Counted from the stretch's first letter, positions 10,337 to 19,583 are shown. The stretch: DNA of 64,000 nt from Thiemannella venezuelensis (GCF_014203605.1 NZ_JACHJJ010000001.1:558001-622000), one strand, 5' to 3'. Numbers and translations: made by a program. Notes: a model not told the origin generated them from the letters alone.

Positions 10337-10575
10337 GGAGGGTCGGCCGGATGGGCCGGGAGTTGAGCCGACGGCAGGACTCCCTTGTCGGCCGATGCCG
10401 TTGTCGAACCCAGCTCGGCGAGTTCGTGCGGTGATGTCTCGTATTGATCACCGGGTCCGCTGTGACGCCCCTCAAGACAGCGGCATCTGAAGCACGTACA
10501 GTTACGGTATCGGCTCGTGCGGATTTTCCACACGGATCGGTATGTAAGCCTCATCTGGAGGGGGTTAACCCGCTC
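10337..10575. other. boundary between the deoC operon and a low-GC insert; probable promoter region
   Basis: No gene is seen. G+C falls steadily across this stretch into the ATPase gene. Toward its right end are AT-richer words such as GTTACGGTAT and TGGAGGGGGTTAA, the last serving as a ribosome site for the gene at 10576. No clear attachment site or terminal inverted repeat was found. Confidence 0.4.
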
Positions 10576-11847
10576 ATGCTGCTGAGTTTCCGTGTAACCA
10601 ACCATAGATCGCTCCGTGGTGAGCAACAACTCCTGTTGACGCCCGGTTACGGCACGGACAGCTCTCAAAACAGGGTTTCGGAAGCCGTTCCGGTGATCGG
10701 CCTGTTCGGGCCGAATGCTTCTGGAAAGTCGAACGTCATAGACGGGCTGGTCTACATGCGCGACCTCGTCCGGGGATCGCTTCGCGAGAACGAACCCGGG
10801 GCCGGGATCGAACGCCAGCCCTTCGCTCTGGACCCTGTAGCCAGGGAGGAACCGTCCACGTATGTCGTCGATCTCCTGATCAATGATGTCAGATACACGT
10901 ACGGTGTGGCGGTCGATGATGCACGGGTGGTTGAAGAATGGATGTTCAGCTATCCCCTCAAAAAAAAGAGGACTATATTTCATAGGCGTTTTGATGACTA
11001 CTCTTATGGAGAACGCTCTCCGGATTCAATGCGACAAGTTGCGGATATCACAGACTCCAATGTCCTTTTCTTGTCAATTGCTGCGCGGTCGAAGCAGGAG
11101 CTGGTGAGGCCGGTTTACGACTGGTTCACGGGAGTCCTGGCCCGCAGTCCATGGAGTCCTCGGTTCGCGCGACGGTCCATAGCCGAGTCGCTCGATCGTC
11201 TGGGACTCCTCGGAAGGATAACCGATCTTCTGCGTGCGGCCGATACTGGGATCGAATCCGCAGAGATCGTCGAAGAAACCGATGCGGAGCTCGCAGAGAG
11301 GTCCATGCGAATAAAGGGAATCGAAGGATATTCTCCGGAGCGGCGCAAGGACATACGGTTCAGGCACAGAGGTGAGGATGGGACTTTTTTACTGAGTCTC
11401 CACGACCAGTCCCTCGGAACGCGAACCCTTTACGAGTTGGGTTTTGACGTGCTCAGAGTGCTCGATCGAGGAGCGATTTTGATCGTTGATGAGATCGATT
11501 CGAGCCTCCATCCTTACTTGACGGCCCAGCTTGTCAAACTGTTCAACGACCCAGAGGTGAATCGTCACGGGGCCCAGCTCGTCTTCAGTAGTCACGATGC
11601 CACGCTTCTCGGCAGGATTCAGGGTGAAGAGGTACTGCGCCGCGACTCGATCTGGTTCACTGAAAAGGACGAGCACGGTGCGACGGAGCTGTTCCCTCTG
11701 ACGGACTTCAAGCCTCGCCGTGACGAGAACCGGGAACGCCGCTATCTGGCCGGTCGCTACGGAGCTGTTCCCATCGTCAGCGACAACCTGTTCGCCGCCG
11801 CCCTGGCAACACGCGGAGAGGCAGGCGATGTCTCGTCGAACCCCTAG
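10576..11847 (+). CDS. AAA/ABC-type ATPase, RloA/AbiLi-like defence component
   Basis: 423-aa SMC/OLD-like single-protein ATPase. It starts with the typical LLSFRVTNHRSLRGEQQLLL, followed by Walker A GPNASGKSN at residues 45-53. An ABC-type signature is seen in SLGTRTLYEL, Walker B is ILIVDEIDSSLHP, and the switch His lies in FSSHDATLL. This is the AAA_21/AAA_15 arrangement of the ATPases in AbiL, Septu and PARIS-type systems. The start 10576 is taken over an in-frame start at 10444 because the conserved N terminus begins there and GGAGGGG lies upstream. It overlaps the RloB-like gene by 20 bases. G+C is far below the neighbours (lines near 40-50 %), suggesting transfer. Role as sensor/ATPase of a defence pair is inferred. 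Confidence 0.85.
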   Translation: MLLSFRVTNHRSLRGEQQLLLTPGYGTDSSQNRVSEAVPVIGLFGPNASGKSNVIDGLVYMRDLVRGSLRENEPGAGIERQPFALDPVAREEPSTYVVDLLINDVRYTYGVAVDDARVVEEWMFSYPLKKKRTIFHRRFDDYSYGERSPDSMRQVADITDSNVLFLSIAARSKQELVRPVYDWFTGVLARSPWSPRFARRSIAESLDRLGLLGRITDLLRAADTGIESAEIVEETDAELAERSMRIKGIEGYSPERRKDIRFRHRGEDGTFLLSLHDQSLGTRTLYELGFDVLRVLDRGAILIVDEIDSSLHPYLTAQLVKLFNDPEVNRHGAQLVFSSHDATLLGRIQGEEVLRRDSIWFTEKDEHGATELFPLTDFKPRRDENRERRYLAGRYGAVPIVSDNLFAAALATRGEAGDVSSNP

Positions 11848-12439
11848 GGATGAAAGGTCGAGGAAGAAGATTCAAACGGAAACAGATCTCGGGCGCAGGA
11901 GAGGCGGTGTGCGCCAGGAGCGGCCATCGTTCCTGATTCTCTGTGAAGGGAAGACCGAGAGAGACTACTTCATCGGCATGAGATCCCGTCGTGGACCGCA
12001 AATCGATGTCGACATTCCTGATGTCGACCATCTTTCCATCGTGCGGGAGGCGACCGTTCGGAAGTCGGACGAATACAGTTCCATCTGGTGTGCTCTGGAC
12101 ACCGAGCTCGACCATGCGCTGACGGCCAGACTTGTCGACGAGGCCCGTCGCGGAGAGGTCAACCTGTGCCTGTCCACTCCATGTTTCGAGGTCTGGCTCA
12201 TCCTGCACCACGCGGACTGTGCAAGGCCTTTTCAGTCCGCAGAAGAGGCCAAGAAGAAGCTGAAGTCCCTTGTCCGGTCCTGGAGCGAGGGAAGTACCCG
12301 GTTCTCTGATTTCTCTCACGGGATCGAAGTCGCCTGCGGCCGGTCGCGGAAGCTCGATCCCACTGGAGGCGAGGTCCTGAAGAACCCTTCGACAAACGCC
12401 TGGAAGCTGGTCGCCGAGATCCAGGAAGAACCAGAGTAG
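11828..12439 (+). CDS. RloB-like protein with TOPRIM-type acidic motifs, AbiLii-like
   Basis: 203-aa partner of the ATPase. A basic N terminus (about 30 residues) leads into PSFLILCEGKTERDYF, the RloB family hallmark. The Glu in CEGKTE and the acidic LDTELDH sequence match the E and DxD-like positions of TOPRIM nuclease folds. The second aspartate of the classical DxD is a Glu here. The later motif TPCFEVWLILHH is also typical of RloB. It begins inside the end of the ATPase gene with GGAGAGG upstream, so the two are translationally coupled. Known relatives occur with restriction-modification loci and as AbiLii. Nuclease activity is a family-based expectation, not shown here. Confidence 0.82.
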   Translation: MSRRTPRDERSRKKIQTETDLGRRRGGVRQERPSFLILCEGKTERDYFIGMRSRRGPQIDVDIPDVDHLSIVREATVRKSDEYSSIWCALDTELDHALTARLVDEARRGEVNLCLSTPCFEVWLILHHADCARPFQSAEEAKKKLKSLVRSWSEGSTRFSDFSHGIEVACGRSRKLDPTGGEVLKNPSTNAWKLVAEIQEEPE

Positions 12440-12494
12440 ACATGCCGTGACCCCGCCTCCGCGAGCCCGGTCCCAGCGATGTATGGCGCCCGTT

Positions 12495-13901
12495 TCAGGC
12501 GGGCGGGGCGTGCCGGGGCCAGGGGGCGGCCTGCTCCAGGCAGGCGGCCAGCGTCAGCAGCTGGGCCTCGCCGCCGGGGGCCGCGACGAGCTGCACGCCG
12601 ATCGGCAGGCCGCTGGAGTGCCTGCCGTACGGGACGGTCATGGCCGGCCAGCCGGCCACGTTCCAGGCGGCGGTGGCGGGGGCGTAGGTCAGGTTGGCGC
12701 GGGCGTTGCGCAGCAGGCCGCGGCGGCCCCAGCGCTCGGCCCGCGGCGGGACCATCGCCAGCGCCGGGGAGACGAGCACGTCGGCGTCGCCGAACCACTG
12801 GTCGGCGCCGTTGGCCCGCCAGCGGTCGCGGCCCTTCGCGCCGTCCAGCCCGAACGCGCCGAGGACCCGTCCGGCGCGGGCCAGGGCCCTGGTCCGCCGC
12901 TCCAGTCTCCGCCGGTCGAGCCCGGCCGCGTCCTCGCGGGCCAGCGCGAACCAGGTGGCGACCGCGGCCGAGCCGAGCCAGACCGGCAGCCGCGCGCCGT
13001 GCTCCACGACCGTGTGCCCGGCCTCGCCGAGCACCCGCGCCGCGCCGGTCACCGCCTCCTGGAACTCCCGGTCCACCGCGAACCCGGGCGGGAGCGGGCG
13101 GGGGGCGACGGCGACGCGGAGCCGTACCGGCTCGGCGGTGGTCAGCCCGCCCGGGTAGTCGTCGATCGAGTCGCCCACCCGCAGGGACTCGCTCTTGCCG
13201 GGTGTGGCCAGGGACATGTCGCCGGCCATCACGGCCAGGGCGAGGGCGAGGTCGGCCACCGTCGTGGCGAGCGGGCCGTTCTCCGACATGCCGTGCCAGT
13301 CGGGCTCGGGCGGGGGGACCACCCCCAGGCCCGGCTTGATGGAGACGATCCCGCAGCAGGCGGCGGGGATGCGCAGCGAGCCGAGCCCGTCGGTGCCGTG
13401 GGCCAGCGGGACCATCCCCGCCGCCACCGCCGCGGCGCTTCCGCCCGACGACCCGCCGGGCGTGCGCCCGGGATCCCACGGGTTGCGGGCCACGCCGTAC
13501 ACGCTGTCGGAGAACCCGGCCAGGCAGAGTTCCGGCACGTTGGTGATCCCCACGACCACCGCGCCCGCCGCGCGGAGCCTGGCGACCACGGGATGGTCCT
13601 CGGCCGCGGGCGCGTCCGGCGTGGCGGCCGAGCCGGAGCGGAACGCCTCCCCGCGGACCGGGACGTTGTCCTTGACCGCCACCGGCACCCCGGCGAGCGG
13701 CAGCTCCGCCAGGTCCTCCCGTTCCTGTACGGCGCCGGCCTCGGCGAGCGCCTGCTCGGCCCTGACCACGCGGAACGCCCCGACGCGCCCGTCCCGCTCG
13801 GCGATCGCCCGCAGGTGCTCCGCGACGACCGCCTGAGCGGTGACCCTGCCCCGTCGTACGGCTTCCGCGATCTCGACTGCGGACCTTCCCACCCACGACA
13901 T
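12495..13901 (-). CDS. amidase signature family enzyme
   Basis: 468-aa amide hydrolase from ATG 13901 (MSWVGRSAVEIAEAV). The Ser-cisSer-Lys triad is recognisable: Lys in VAVKDN, the bridging Ser in GGSSGGSAAAVA, and the nucleophile Ser in GTDGLGSLRIPAACCG. In that last motif the usual GG before the Ser is LG, a mild deviation. It begins 59 bp downstream of the small ribbon-helix-helix gene on the same strand and converges on the RloB gene. Substrate is not predictable. It has no GatB/GatC neighbour, so it is not a tRNA amidotransferase subunit by context. Confidence 0.9.
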   Translation of the reverse strand: MSWVGRSAVEIAEAVRRGRVTAQAVVAEHLRAIAERDGRVGAFRVVRAEQALAEAGAVQEREDLAELPLAGVPVAVKDNVPVRGEAFRSGSAATPDAPAAEDHPVVARLRAAGAVVVGITNVPELCLAGFSDSVYGVARNPWDPGRTPGGSSGGSAAAVAAGMVPLAHGTDGLGSLRIPAACCGIVSIKPGLGVVPPPEPDWHGMSENGPLATTVADLALALAVMAGDMSLATPGKSESLRVGDSIDDYPGGLTTAEPVRLRVAVAPRPLPPGFAVDREFQEAVTGAARVLGEAGHTVVEHGARLPVWLGSAAVATWFALAREDAAGLDRRRLERRTRALARAGRVLGAFGLDGAKGRDRWRANGADQWFGDADVLVSPALAMVPPRAERWGRRGLLRNARANLTYAPATAAWNVAGWPAMTVPYGRHSSGLPIGVQLVAAPGGEAQLLTLAACLEQAAPWPRHAPPA

Positions 13902-13960
13902 GCACCGAGTGTGGTCCTGCGGGCGCTTCGAGGGGAAGTGCCCGTGTCGCAATCGAGGTC

Positions 13961-14131
13961 TCAATCGGGTGACTTGTCTTTCCTGGGGTCGCGGCCCGCT
14001 TCCTTCAGCGCCAGGCGCAGCGCGTACTCGATCTGCGCGTTGACGCTGCGCAGGTCGTCGGCCGCCCACCTGGCGATCGCCTCGTAGACGGCCGGATCGA
14101 GCCTGAGCAGGAGCTTCTTGCGTTCCGGCAT
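13961..14131 (-). CDS. small ribbon-helix-helix (Arc-like) DNA-binding protein
   Basis: 56-aa protein starting MPERKKLLLRLDPAVYEAIA. The pattern is a short beta strand (KLLLRL) followed by two helices, the second with VNAQIEYALRLALKEAG, typical of Arc/CopG/HicB-antitoxin folds. It starts four bases after the stop of the SPFH gene. It has no good ribosome site of its own, so it is probably coupled to it. No toxin gene adjoins. It could be an autoregulator binding the palindrome ahead of the operon (inference). Confidence 0.75.
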   Translation of the reverse strand: MPERKKLLLRLDPAVYEAIARWAADDLRSVNAQIEYALRLALKEAGRDPRKDKSPD

Positions 14132-14135
14132 GTGC

Positions 14136-14999
14136 TCAGGAGTAGAGACTGCCGGCGTTGACCACCGGCTGGGTCGCCCGGTCGCCGCACAGGACGACCA
14201 GCAGGTTGGAGACCATCTGCGCCTTCCGCTCCTCGTCGAGATCCACCACGCCCTCCTCGGCCAGCTTGTCCAGCGCGAGCCGGACCATGCCCACCGCGCC
14301 GGCCACGATGTGCGTGCGGGCCGCGACGACCTGGGCGGCCTGCTGGCGGACCAGCATCGCCTGGGCGATCTCCGGAGCATAGGCGAGATGGGTGATCCGC
14401 GCCTCCAGGACCTCGACCCCGGCGAGGTCGGTGCGCTCGCGCAGCTCGGCGGTGAGCTCCTCGGCGATCTCGCCGCCCTCGCGGAGGCTGGTCCGGCCCT
14501 CGTCGTGGGCGTCGTAGGGGTGGCTGGTGGCCAGGTGCCGGACGGCGGCCTCGGACTGGATCGCGACGTACTCCTCGTAGTCGTCCACGGAGAACGCGGC
14601 CTTGGCGGTGTCGGTCACCTTGTAGACGACCACCGCGGCGATCTCCACGGGGTTGCCGTCGGCGTCGTTGACCTTCAGCTTGGCCGTTTCGAAGTTCCGC
14701 ACCCGCAGGGTGACGCTCTGCTTGGTGGTGAACGGCAGCACCCACTGGAAGCCCGGCGTGCTCACCGTGCCGACGTAGCGGCCGAGGAACTGCACGACCT
14801 TCGCCTCGTTCGGGTTGACGACCGTGAACCCGCTGAGCAGGACGAGCGCGGCCAGGCCCCACGGGCCCGCGGCGCCGATCAGCGCCGCGGCCGAGGCGGT
14901 CCACCCGGCGGCCACCACGACCGCCGCCGCGACGCCTCCCAGGACCAGCAGCCCGGCCAGGACCGCGAACCCGCTCATCCGGAACGCCTGTCGCTCCAT
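14136..14999 (-). CDS. SPFH/band-7 (prohibitin-like) membrane protein
   Basis: 287 aa. Two N-terminal hydrophobic segments (about residues 9-32 and 35-58) are followed by an SPFH domain beginning [19 protein letters not shown], with the typical [18 protein letters not shown] and VVVYKVTD. A helical C-terminal part has [20 protein letters not shown]. Start 14999 (MERQAFRM) is chosen because GGAGGG lies 4-5 bases upstream. SPFH proteins organise membrane microdomains and associated proteases. The gene leads a two-gene operon with the small RHH protein, directly downstream of a large palindrome. Confidence 0.88.
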   Translation of the reverse strand: MERQAFRMSGFAVLAGLLVLGGVAAAVVVAAGWTASAAALIGAAGPWGLAALVLLSGFTVVNPNEAKVVQFLGRYVGTVSTPGFQWVLPFTTKQSVTLRVRNFETAKLKVNDADGNPVEIAAVVVYKVTDTAKAAFSVDDYEEYVAIQSEAAVRHLATSHPYDAHDEGRTSLREGGEIAEELTAELRERTDLAGVEVLEARITHLAYAPEIAQAMLVRQQAAQVVAARTHIVAGAVGMVRLALDKLAEEGVVDLDEERKAQMVSNLLVVLCGDRATQPVVNAGSLYS

Positions 15000-15006
15000 G
15001 AAACCC

Positions 15007-15047
15007 TCCATTGCTATCGGGGTGATATCACTACGATAGCCAATGGA
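15007..15047. promoter_or_regulatory. 28-bp palindromic operator ahead of the SPFH-RHH operon
   Basis: Nested symmetric element. The core GTGATATCAC (15022-15031) is a perfect palindrome. Two bases out on each side are arms GCTATCG (15013-15019) and CGATAGC (15034-15040). Beyond these, TCCATT and AATGGA extend the symmetry with a one-base offset. It lies just upstream of the SPFH ribosome site, where a bound dimer or tetramer would block transcription or ribosome access. The binder is not known; the RHH protein of the same operon is a candidate. Confidence 0.75.
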
Positions 15048-15171
15048 GCCGCTGCGCGCGCACGCCGTACGGCCGCCGCGCGGGCTCCGGACACCCCTCC
15101 CGCGCGGCCGCCCATGCCGTGACCAGGAGGTTCGCAAGTGAGCCGCAAGCGGGATCGCGCATACTGGCGTC

Positions 15172-15915
15172 ATGTGGTTCCTCGATCGCACGGCACGCCA
15201 GCTCCGTGCCAACCCCGCTCTGCTCACCTACCGGCCCCCGGAGCCGGCCCGGCTGGAGAGCCTCCTGCGCCAGTACGACCCCGGCCTCTCCGTCTCCGGA
15301 GACTGGTTCGTCGCGCGGGGCGCCAAGATCCGCTGGGTGGAGGTCACCGAGGAGCTGGCGGGCAAGGCGCGCATCCCCGCCGACCGGCGCGGCGCGATCA
15401 TCGCCAGCCACGACAACAAGCACGTGGCGGGCTTCGTCCTCAACGGCCTCGCCAGCCGCCTCGGCGGCGCGCTGCACCCCCCGGACGTGCACGACCCCTA
15501 CGTGGACGTCCAGGTGAGCCTGCCGGGAGTGCCGGCGCCCGACTGCGAGGAGGTCGCCGCGCTGGTCCGCTCCATCCTCGGCGAGCGGGTCATCGAGCAC
15601 GACCACGAAATCGGCTTCTGCTCCATCACCGGAGCCCCGGACGACCCGGTCAAGGTCTCCTACGACTGGCCGGCGGACGACGACGTCAAGGGCTCCTACG
15701 ACCCGCGGACCCCCGGCGGCTCCGTGCTCGACCCCGACTACGCGATCGACCTGGAGATCGACCTGGCGGAGGACCCCGACCACCCCGGCCTGGAGCTGCT
15801 CTACCGCACCGCCGTCTCCCTCGCCACCGCCTTCAACGGGGTCGTCGTCTCCAAGGACATGCCCGTCACCCGCATCGAGGACATCACCCCCACCCGCGAC
15901 CGCCTCCCCGCCTGA
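15172..15915 (+). CDS. hypothetical cytoplasmic protein, 247 aa
   Basis: No domain recognised. The start ATG 15172 (MWFLDRTARQL) lies a few bases after GCATACTGG, a -10-like word, so a leaderless transcript is likely. The sequence is mixed alpha/beta and rich in acidic residues toward the end (DLEIDLAEDPDHP). It has no signal peptide and no membrane segment. It is read divergently from the SPFH operon, 173 bp from its start. Coding bias matches the genome, so it looks native and real. Confidence 0.7.
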   Translation: MWFLDRTARQLRANPALLTYRPPEPARLESLLRQYDPGLSVSGDWFVARGAKIRWVEVTEELAGKARIPADRRGAIIASHDNKHVAGFVLNGLASRLGGALHPPDVHDPYVDVQVSLPGVPAPDCEEVAALVRSILGERVIEHDHEIGFCSITGAPDDPVKVSYDWPADDDVKGSYDPRTPGGSVLDPDYAIDLEIDLAEDPDHPGLELLYRTAVSLATAFNGVVVSKDMPVTRIEDITPTRDRLPA

Positions 15916-16037
15916 CAGCCCCGTCCGCCTCCCGGCGGCTATGGTGCTCCGTACCCGATTCGATCTAGGTCGCAGGAGCCGCGCGGTGATGGACCCGAGG
16001 GAGCCCGACTGGGCGTACGTGACCAGCACTGGTCAGG

Positions 16038-16928
16038 GTGGTGCTCATCGCCGGATCGTTGCTCCTGGGATTTCGCGCCACCGAGGGCGTGCTCGCGGTC
16101 TTCGGCGACCTCGGCGAACGGACGGCGGCGGTGTACGGCACCGCCGCCGGCATCGTGAACCCGGACAAGCGCCTGCGCGACCACGACCTCGACGCGGGGC
16201 TGCTGTCGACGACGTACACGATGCGGTGGGAACCGCGCCGGGCCGTCTCCGGCGGCGGCACGAGCAGTTACGACGTCACGGAGAACCTGTTCGGCGCGGT
16301 CCACGCCCCCGCCCTCGGGTACCCGGAGCGATCCGATCTGATCGATGCGGTCCGGTCGGTGAGCGGACACAGGGACGATGCGGCGGACGCGGAGCTGAAA
16401 CAGGACGCGCGCGAGGTCTTCGACCGGCTCCCACCGGCGCTCGACGCGGTCGCGGTCGTGGAGTTCGCCCGGCCCATGACGGCGGAACGGCTCACCGACC
16501 TCTACCGGAAGTACGGCCTGTGCGGAGGGGAGGGCGTCTCCTACATCTACTCCCTGTATCACCACGACGACTCCGGCGGGGATCCTCCCGAGAACGCGGT
16601 CGTCTGGGACCGCTACCCGGGCTATCGCGACATGCGGCGCCCCGCTCCGGAGCGGGCGGAGACCCCGCAGGACGTCGCCCGCCGGTGCGGGACCGGGCCG
16701 GAGGCGGCACTGGCCTCGTTCAGGGACTGGGTCGGCGTGCTCGACGAGGACGACGATCTCGCCGAGTTCGGCCTGGACCACGGCGCCCTCAGGCTGGCGG
16801 CCGACGAGGGCGTCGCGTACGGGCTCGTCGCCGACCGGTGGAAGGCCGCCGATCTCGGCAGGCTGCTCGGCGATCCGGACGTCCGGACGGTCCGTGTCAC
16901 GGACGTGGCCTTCGACCTCGGACGGTGA
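16038..16928 (+). CDS. hypothetical membrane-anchored or exported protein
   Basis: 296 aa from GTG 16038; an in-frame TGA at 16020 limits how far upstream the start can be. The first ~25 residues (MVLIAGSLLLGF onward) are hydrophobic and may be an anchor or signal sequence. The rest is soluble, with Tyr/Asp-rich stretches, and resembles no family I know. The ribosome site is weak. It converges on hrpB with 24 bp between stops. Confidence 0.6.
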   Translation: MVLIAGSLLLGFRATEGVLAVFGDLGERTAAVYGTAAGIVNPDKRLRDHDLDAGLLSTTYTMRWEPRRAVSGGGTSSYDVTENLFGAVHAPALGYPERSDLIDAVRSVSGHRDDAADAELKQDAREVFDRLPPALDAVAVVEFARPMTAERLTDLYRKYGLCGGEGVSYIYSLYHHDDSGGDPPENAVVWDRYPGYRDMRRPAPERAETPQDVARRCGTGPEAALASFRDWVGVLDEDDDLAEFGLDHGALRLAADEGVAYGLVADRWKAADLGRLLGDPDVRTVRVTDVAFDLGR

Positions 16929-16952
16929 AGGCCTTTCCCGGGGGAGGACGGC

Positions 16953-19583
16953 TCAGCGGCGGGGGTTGGTGCGGCGGGTCGCCACGGCGGAGAGCGGGTC
17001 CTCCGGCCAGGGGTGCTTGGGATAGCGGCCGCGCAGCTCGGCCCGGACCGCGCGGTAGCCCTCCCGCCAGAACGAGGCCAGGTCGCCGGTGACGGCGGCC
17101 GGGCGGCCCGCCGGGGAGAGCAGGTGGACGGTGAGCGGCACCCCGGCGACGCGCGGGGCCGCGTCCCAGCCGAACAGCTCCTGCAGCTTGGCCGCGAGGA
17201 CCGGCCGCTCTCCCGAGTAGTCGACCCTGATCCGCGACCCGCTCGGCACCTCGATCCGCTCCGGGGCCACCTCGTCCAGGCGGGCGCTCCACGGGACCAG
17301 CCGGTGCAGGGCCGCGGCCACGTCGATGCGCTCCAGGTCGGCGCGGCGGCGGGCGCGGGAGAGCTCGGGCTCCAGCCACAGCTCGGCGGCGTCCACCAGG
17401 GCGGCGTCGTCCACCGGGTGCCAGGGGTCGCCGAGCGCCCGGTGGCAGAAGGCCAGCCGTTCGCGCAGGGCCACGGCCTCGGGGGGCCAGCGCAGCACGG
17501 AGGGGCCCTCGGCGCGCAGGCCGTACAGGATCGCCGGCCGGACGTCGGCCTCGCGCAGCGGGACCGAGGACAGCTCGATCGCGCCCAGGCGCTCGACCCG
17601 GCGGGCCGAGACGTCGCCCTGCCGCTGCCCCGGCGGGACCCTCCAGGCGATCTCGTCCCCGGAGGCGAGGAGCGGCGCGGCGGCGAGCCGGGCGATCTCC
17701 TCGTCGATCACGACCGCCTGCCTGATCCGGGCCGCCGCGGACCCGGCCGGACGGTCCGCGACCGCGACCGCGAGCCACTCGGCGGTGCCGAGCCGTGAGC
17801 CCCGGGGCAACTCGGCGGCGGTCCCCGAGGCCATCAGGTAGGCCCCGCCACGCCGTCTGGCCACCCGCTCGGGGTAGGCCAGCGCGACCGTCATCCCGGC
17901 CAGGCGGTCGTCGCTCCGTCCGCGGACGGGATCCGGGTCCTCCGGGCCCCCGGAGGCGCCGTTCCGCGGCCCCGCCGTCCCGGCGTGCTCCGGGACCCGG
18001 TCCCCCCGCGGTACGGCTCCCGCCAGGCGCCGGGCCTCCTGCCGCCAGCGGGCGGAGAAGCCGTCGCCGCCCCGGCGCGCCGAGCGCCACACCGCGACGA
18101 GGTCGTCGCCGGCGTCGCGGGGGAGCTGCTCGGACAGGAGCGCGACGACCTCGGCGGCCCGCGGGCCGAGGTCGGTCAGGGCCCGGGCCAGGCGGGGATG
18201 CACCCCGGCGGCGGCCATCGTGCGGCCCCGGCCGGTGACGACGGCGTGGGAGAGGCCGGGGGCGTCCGGGCCGCCGGACCCTTCGGGACCGGTGCGCGCG
18301 TCCGGGCCGGCGGCGGCGCGGGGGCGCAGGGCGCCGAGGGCGTGCAGGGTACGGCGGGCGGCGTCCATCGCGGCAGGCGGGGGCGGGTCGAGCAGCGCCA
18401 GGCCGGTGGCGGCGGGGTCGCCCCAGCAGGCGGCCTGCAGCGCGAAGCCGGTCAGGTCGGCGAGGGCGATCTCGGGCCGGGCGTGCTCGGGGAGCCGCTC
18501 GTGCTCGGCCTCGGACCAGCAGCGGTAGACGGCGCCGGGGGCCTCCCGGCCCGCGCGCCCGGCCCGCTGCTCGGCGGAGGCCCGGGAGGCGCGGACGGTG
18601 GTGAGAGAGCCGAGGCCGCGGGCGTGGTCGGTGCGCGGCTCGCGGGCCAGGCCGGAGTCGACCACGACGCGGACGCCGGGCACGGTCAGACTGGACTCGG
18701 CGACCGAGGTCGCGAGGATCACCCGCCGCGTCCCGCCGGGGGACAGGACCGCGTCCTGGACGTGGGCCGGTGCCTGGCCGTGGACCTGGAGGACCTGGAG
18801 TCCCCGGCCGTCCTGGACGTCGCCGAGCAGCCCGGCGACCCGGCCGATCTCGCCGACCCCCGGCAGGAAGCAGAGCACGTCGCCGTCCCGCTCGGCCAGC
18901 GCCCGCCGTACGACGTCGGCGACGTGGGACAGGAACGCGGGATCGACCCGCATGCCGTGCGGGGGAGCCGTCGGCCGGGGCGGCGGCGCCCAGACCGCGG
19001 TGACGGGATGCAGGGCGCCGGAGGCGTGGACGACCGGGACCGGCCCGCTCGTGCCGGTGCCGAGCAGGCGGGCCCAGGGCTGCGCGTCGGCGGTGGCGGA
19101 GGCGGCCAGGAGCCGCAGGTCGGGGCGGAGGGCGGCGCGGACGTCGAGGAGGAAGGCGAGGGCGGTGTCGGCGTCCAGGTGGCGTTCGTGGCACTCGTCC
19201 AGCAGGACCGCGTCCACCCCGCCGAGCTCGGGGTCGCGCTGCAGGCGCTGGAGGAGCACGCCGGTGGTGACGACCTCGACGACCGTGCGCGGGCCCGCCC
19301 GGCGCTCGCCGCGGACCGAGAAGCCGACCTCCGCGCCCACCTCGGACTCCAGCAGCCAGGCCATCCGCCGGGCCGCCGCCCGCACCGCCATCCGCCGCGG
19401 CTCGGCCACGATCACCTTCCCGGCGGGCGGACCGTCCAGGAACCCGGCCAGGGCGAGGGGGACCAGCGTCGTCTTGCCGGTGCCGGGTGGGGCGGTGAGC
19501 ACGGCGGCGCCGTGCCCGTCCAGGGCGGCCAGCAGCTCGGGGAGGACACGCCGGACGGGCAGCCCGGACCACTCGGAACGCAT
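16953..19583 (-). CDS. hrpB: ATP-dependent RNA helicase HrpB (DEAH/RHA family)
   Basis: 876-aa helicase, of usual HrpB length. Motif I is APPGTGKTT (residues ~31-39), Ia is VAEPRRMAVRAAARR, and motif II is DECHERHLDADTAL (DEAH/DECH type). Motif III is SATADAQPWARLL, and motif VI is in EQRAGRAGREAPG. The C-terminal HrpB-specific region ends with RGRYPKHPWPEDP. HrpB proteins are RNA-stimulated ATPases whose cellular role in actinobacteria is not established. It is a stand-alone gene read divergently from the chitinase gene. Confidence 0.93.
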   Translation of the reverse strand: MRSEWSGLPVRRVLPELLAALDGHGAAVLTAPPGTGKTTLVPLALAGFLDGPPAGKVIVAEPRRMAVRAAARRMAWLLESEVGAEVGFSVRGERRAGPRTVVEVVTTGVLLQRLQRDPELGGVDAVLLDECHERHLDADTALAFLLDVRAALRPDLRLLAASATADAQPWARLLGTGTSGPVPVVHASGALHPVTAVWAPPPRPTAPPHGMRVDPAFLSHVADVVRRALAERDGDVLCFLPGVGEIGRVAGLLGDVQDGRGLQVLQVHGQAPAHVQDAVLSPGGTRRVILATSVAESSLTVPGVRVVVDSGLAREPRTDHARGLGSLTTVRASRASAEQRAGRAGREAPGAVYRCWSEAEHERLPEHARPEIALADLTGFALQAACWGDPAATGLALLDPPPPAAMDAARRTLHALGALRPRAAAGPDARTGPEGSGGPDAPGLSHAVVTGRGRTMAAAGVHPRLARALTDLGPRAAEVVALLSEQLPRDAGDDLVAVWRSARRGGDGFSARWRQEARRLAGAVPRGDRVPEHAGTAGPRNGASGGPEDPDPVRGRSDDRLAGMTVALAYPERVARRRGGAYLMASGTAAELPRGSRLGTAEWLAVAVADRPAGSAAARIRQAVVIDEEIARLAAAPLLASGDEIAWRVPPGQRQGDVSARRVERLGAIELSSVPLREADVRPAILYGLRAEGPSVLRWPPEAVALRERLAFCHRALGDPWHPVDDAALVDAAELWLEPELSRARRRADLERIDVAAALHRLVPWSARLDEVAPERIEVPSGSRIRVDYSGERPVLAAKLQELFGWDAAPRVAGVPLTVHLLSPAGRPAAVTGDLASFWREGYRAVRAELRGRYPKHPWPEDPLSAVATRRTNPRR

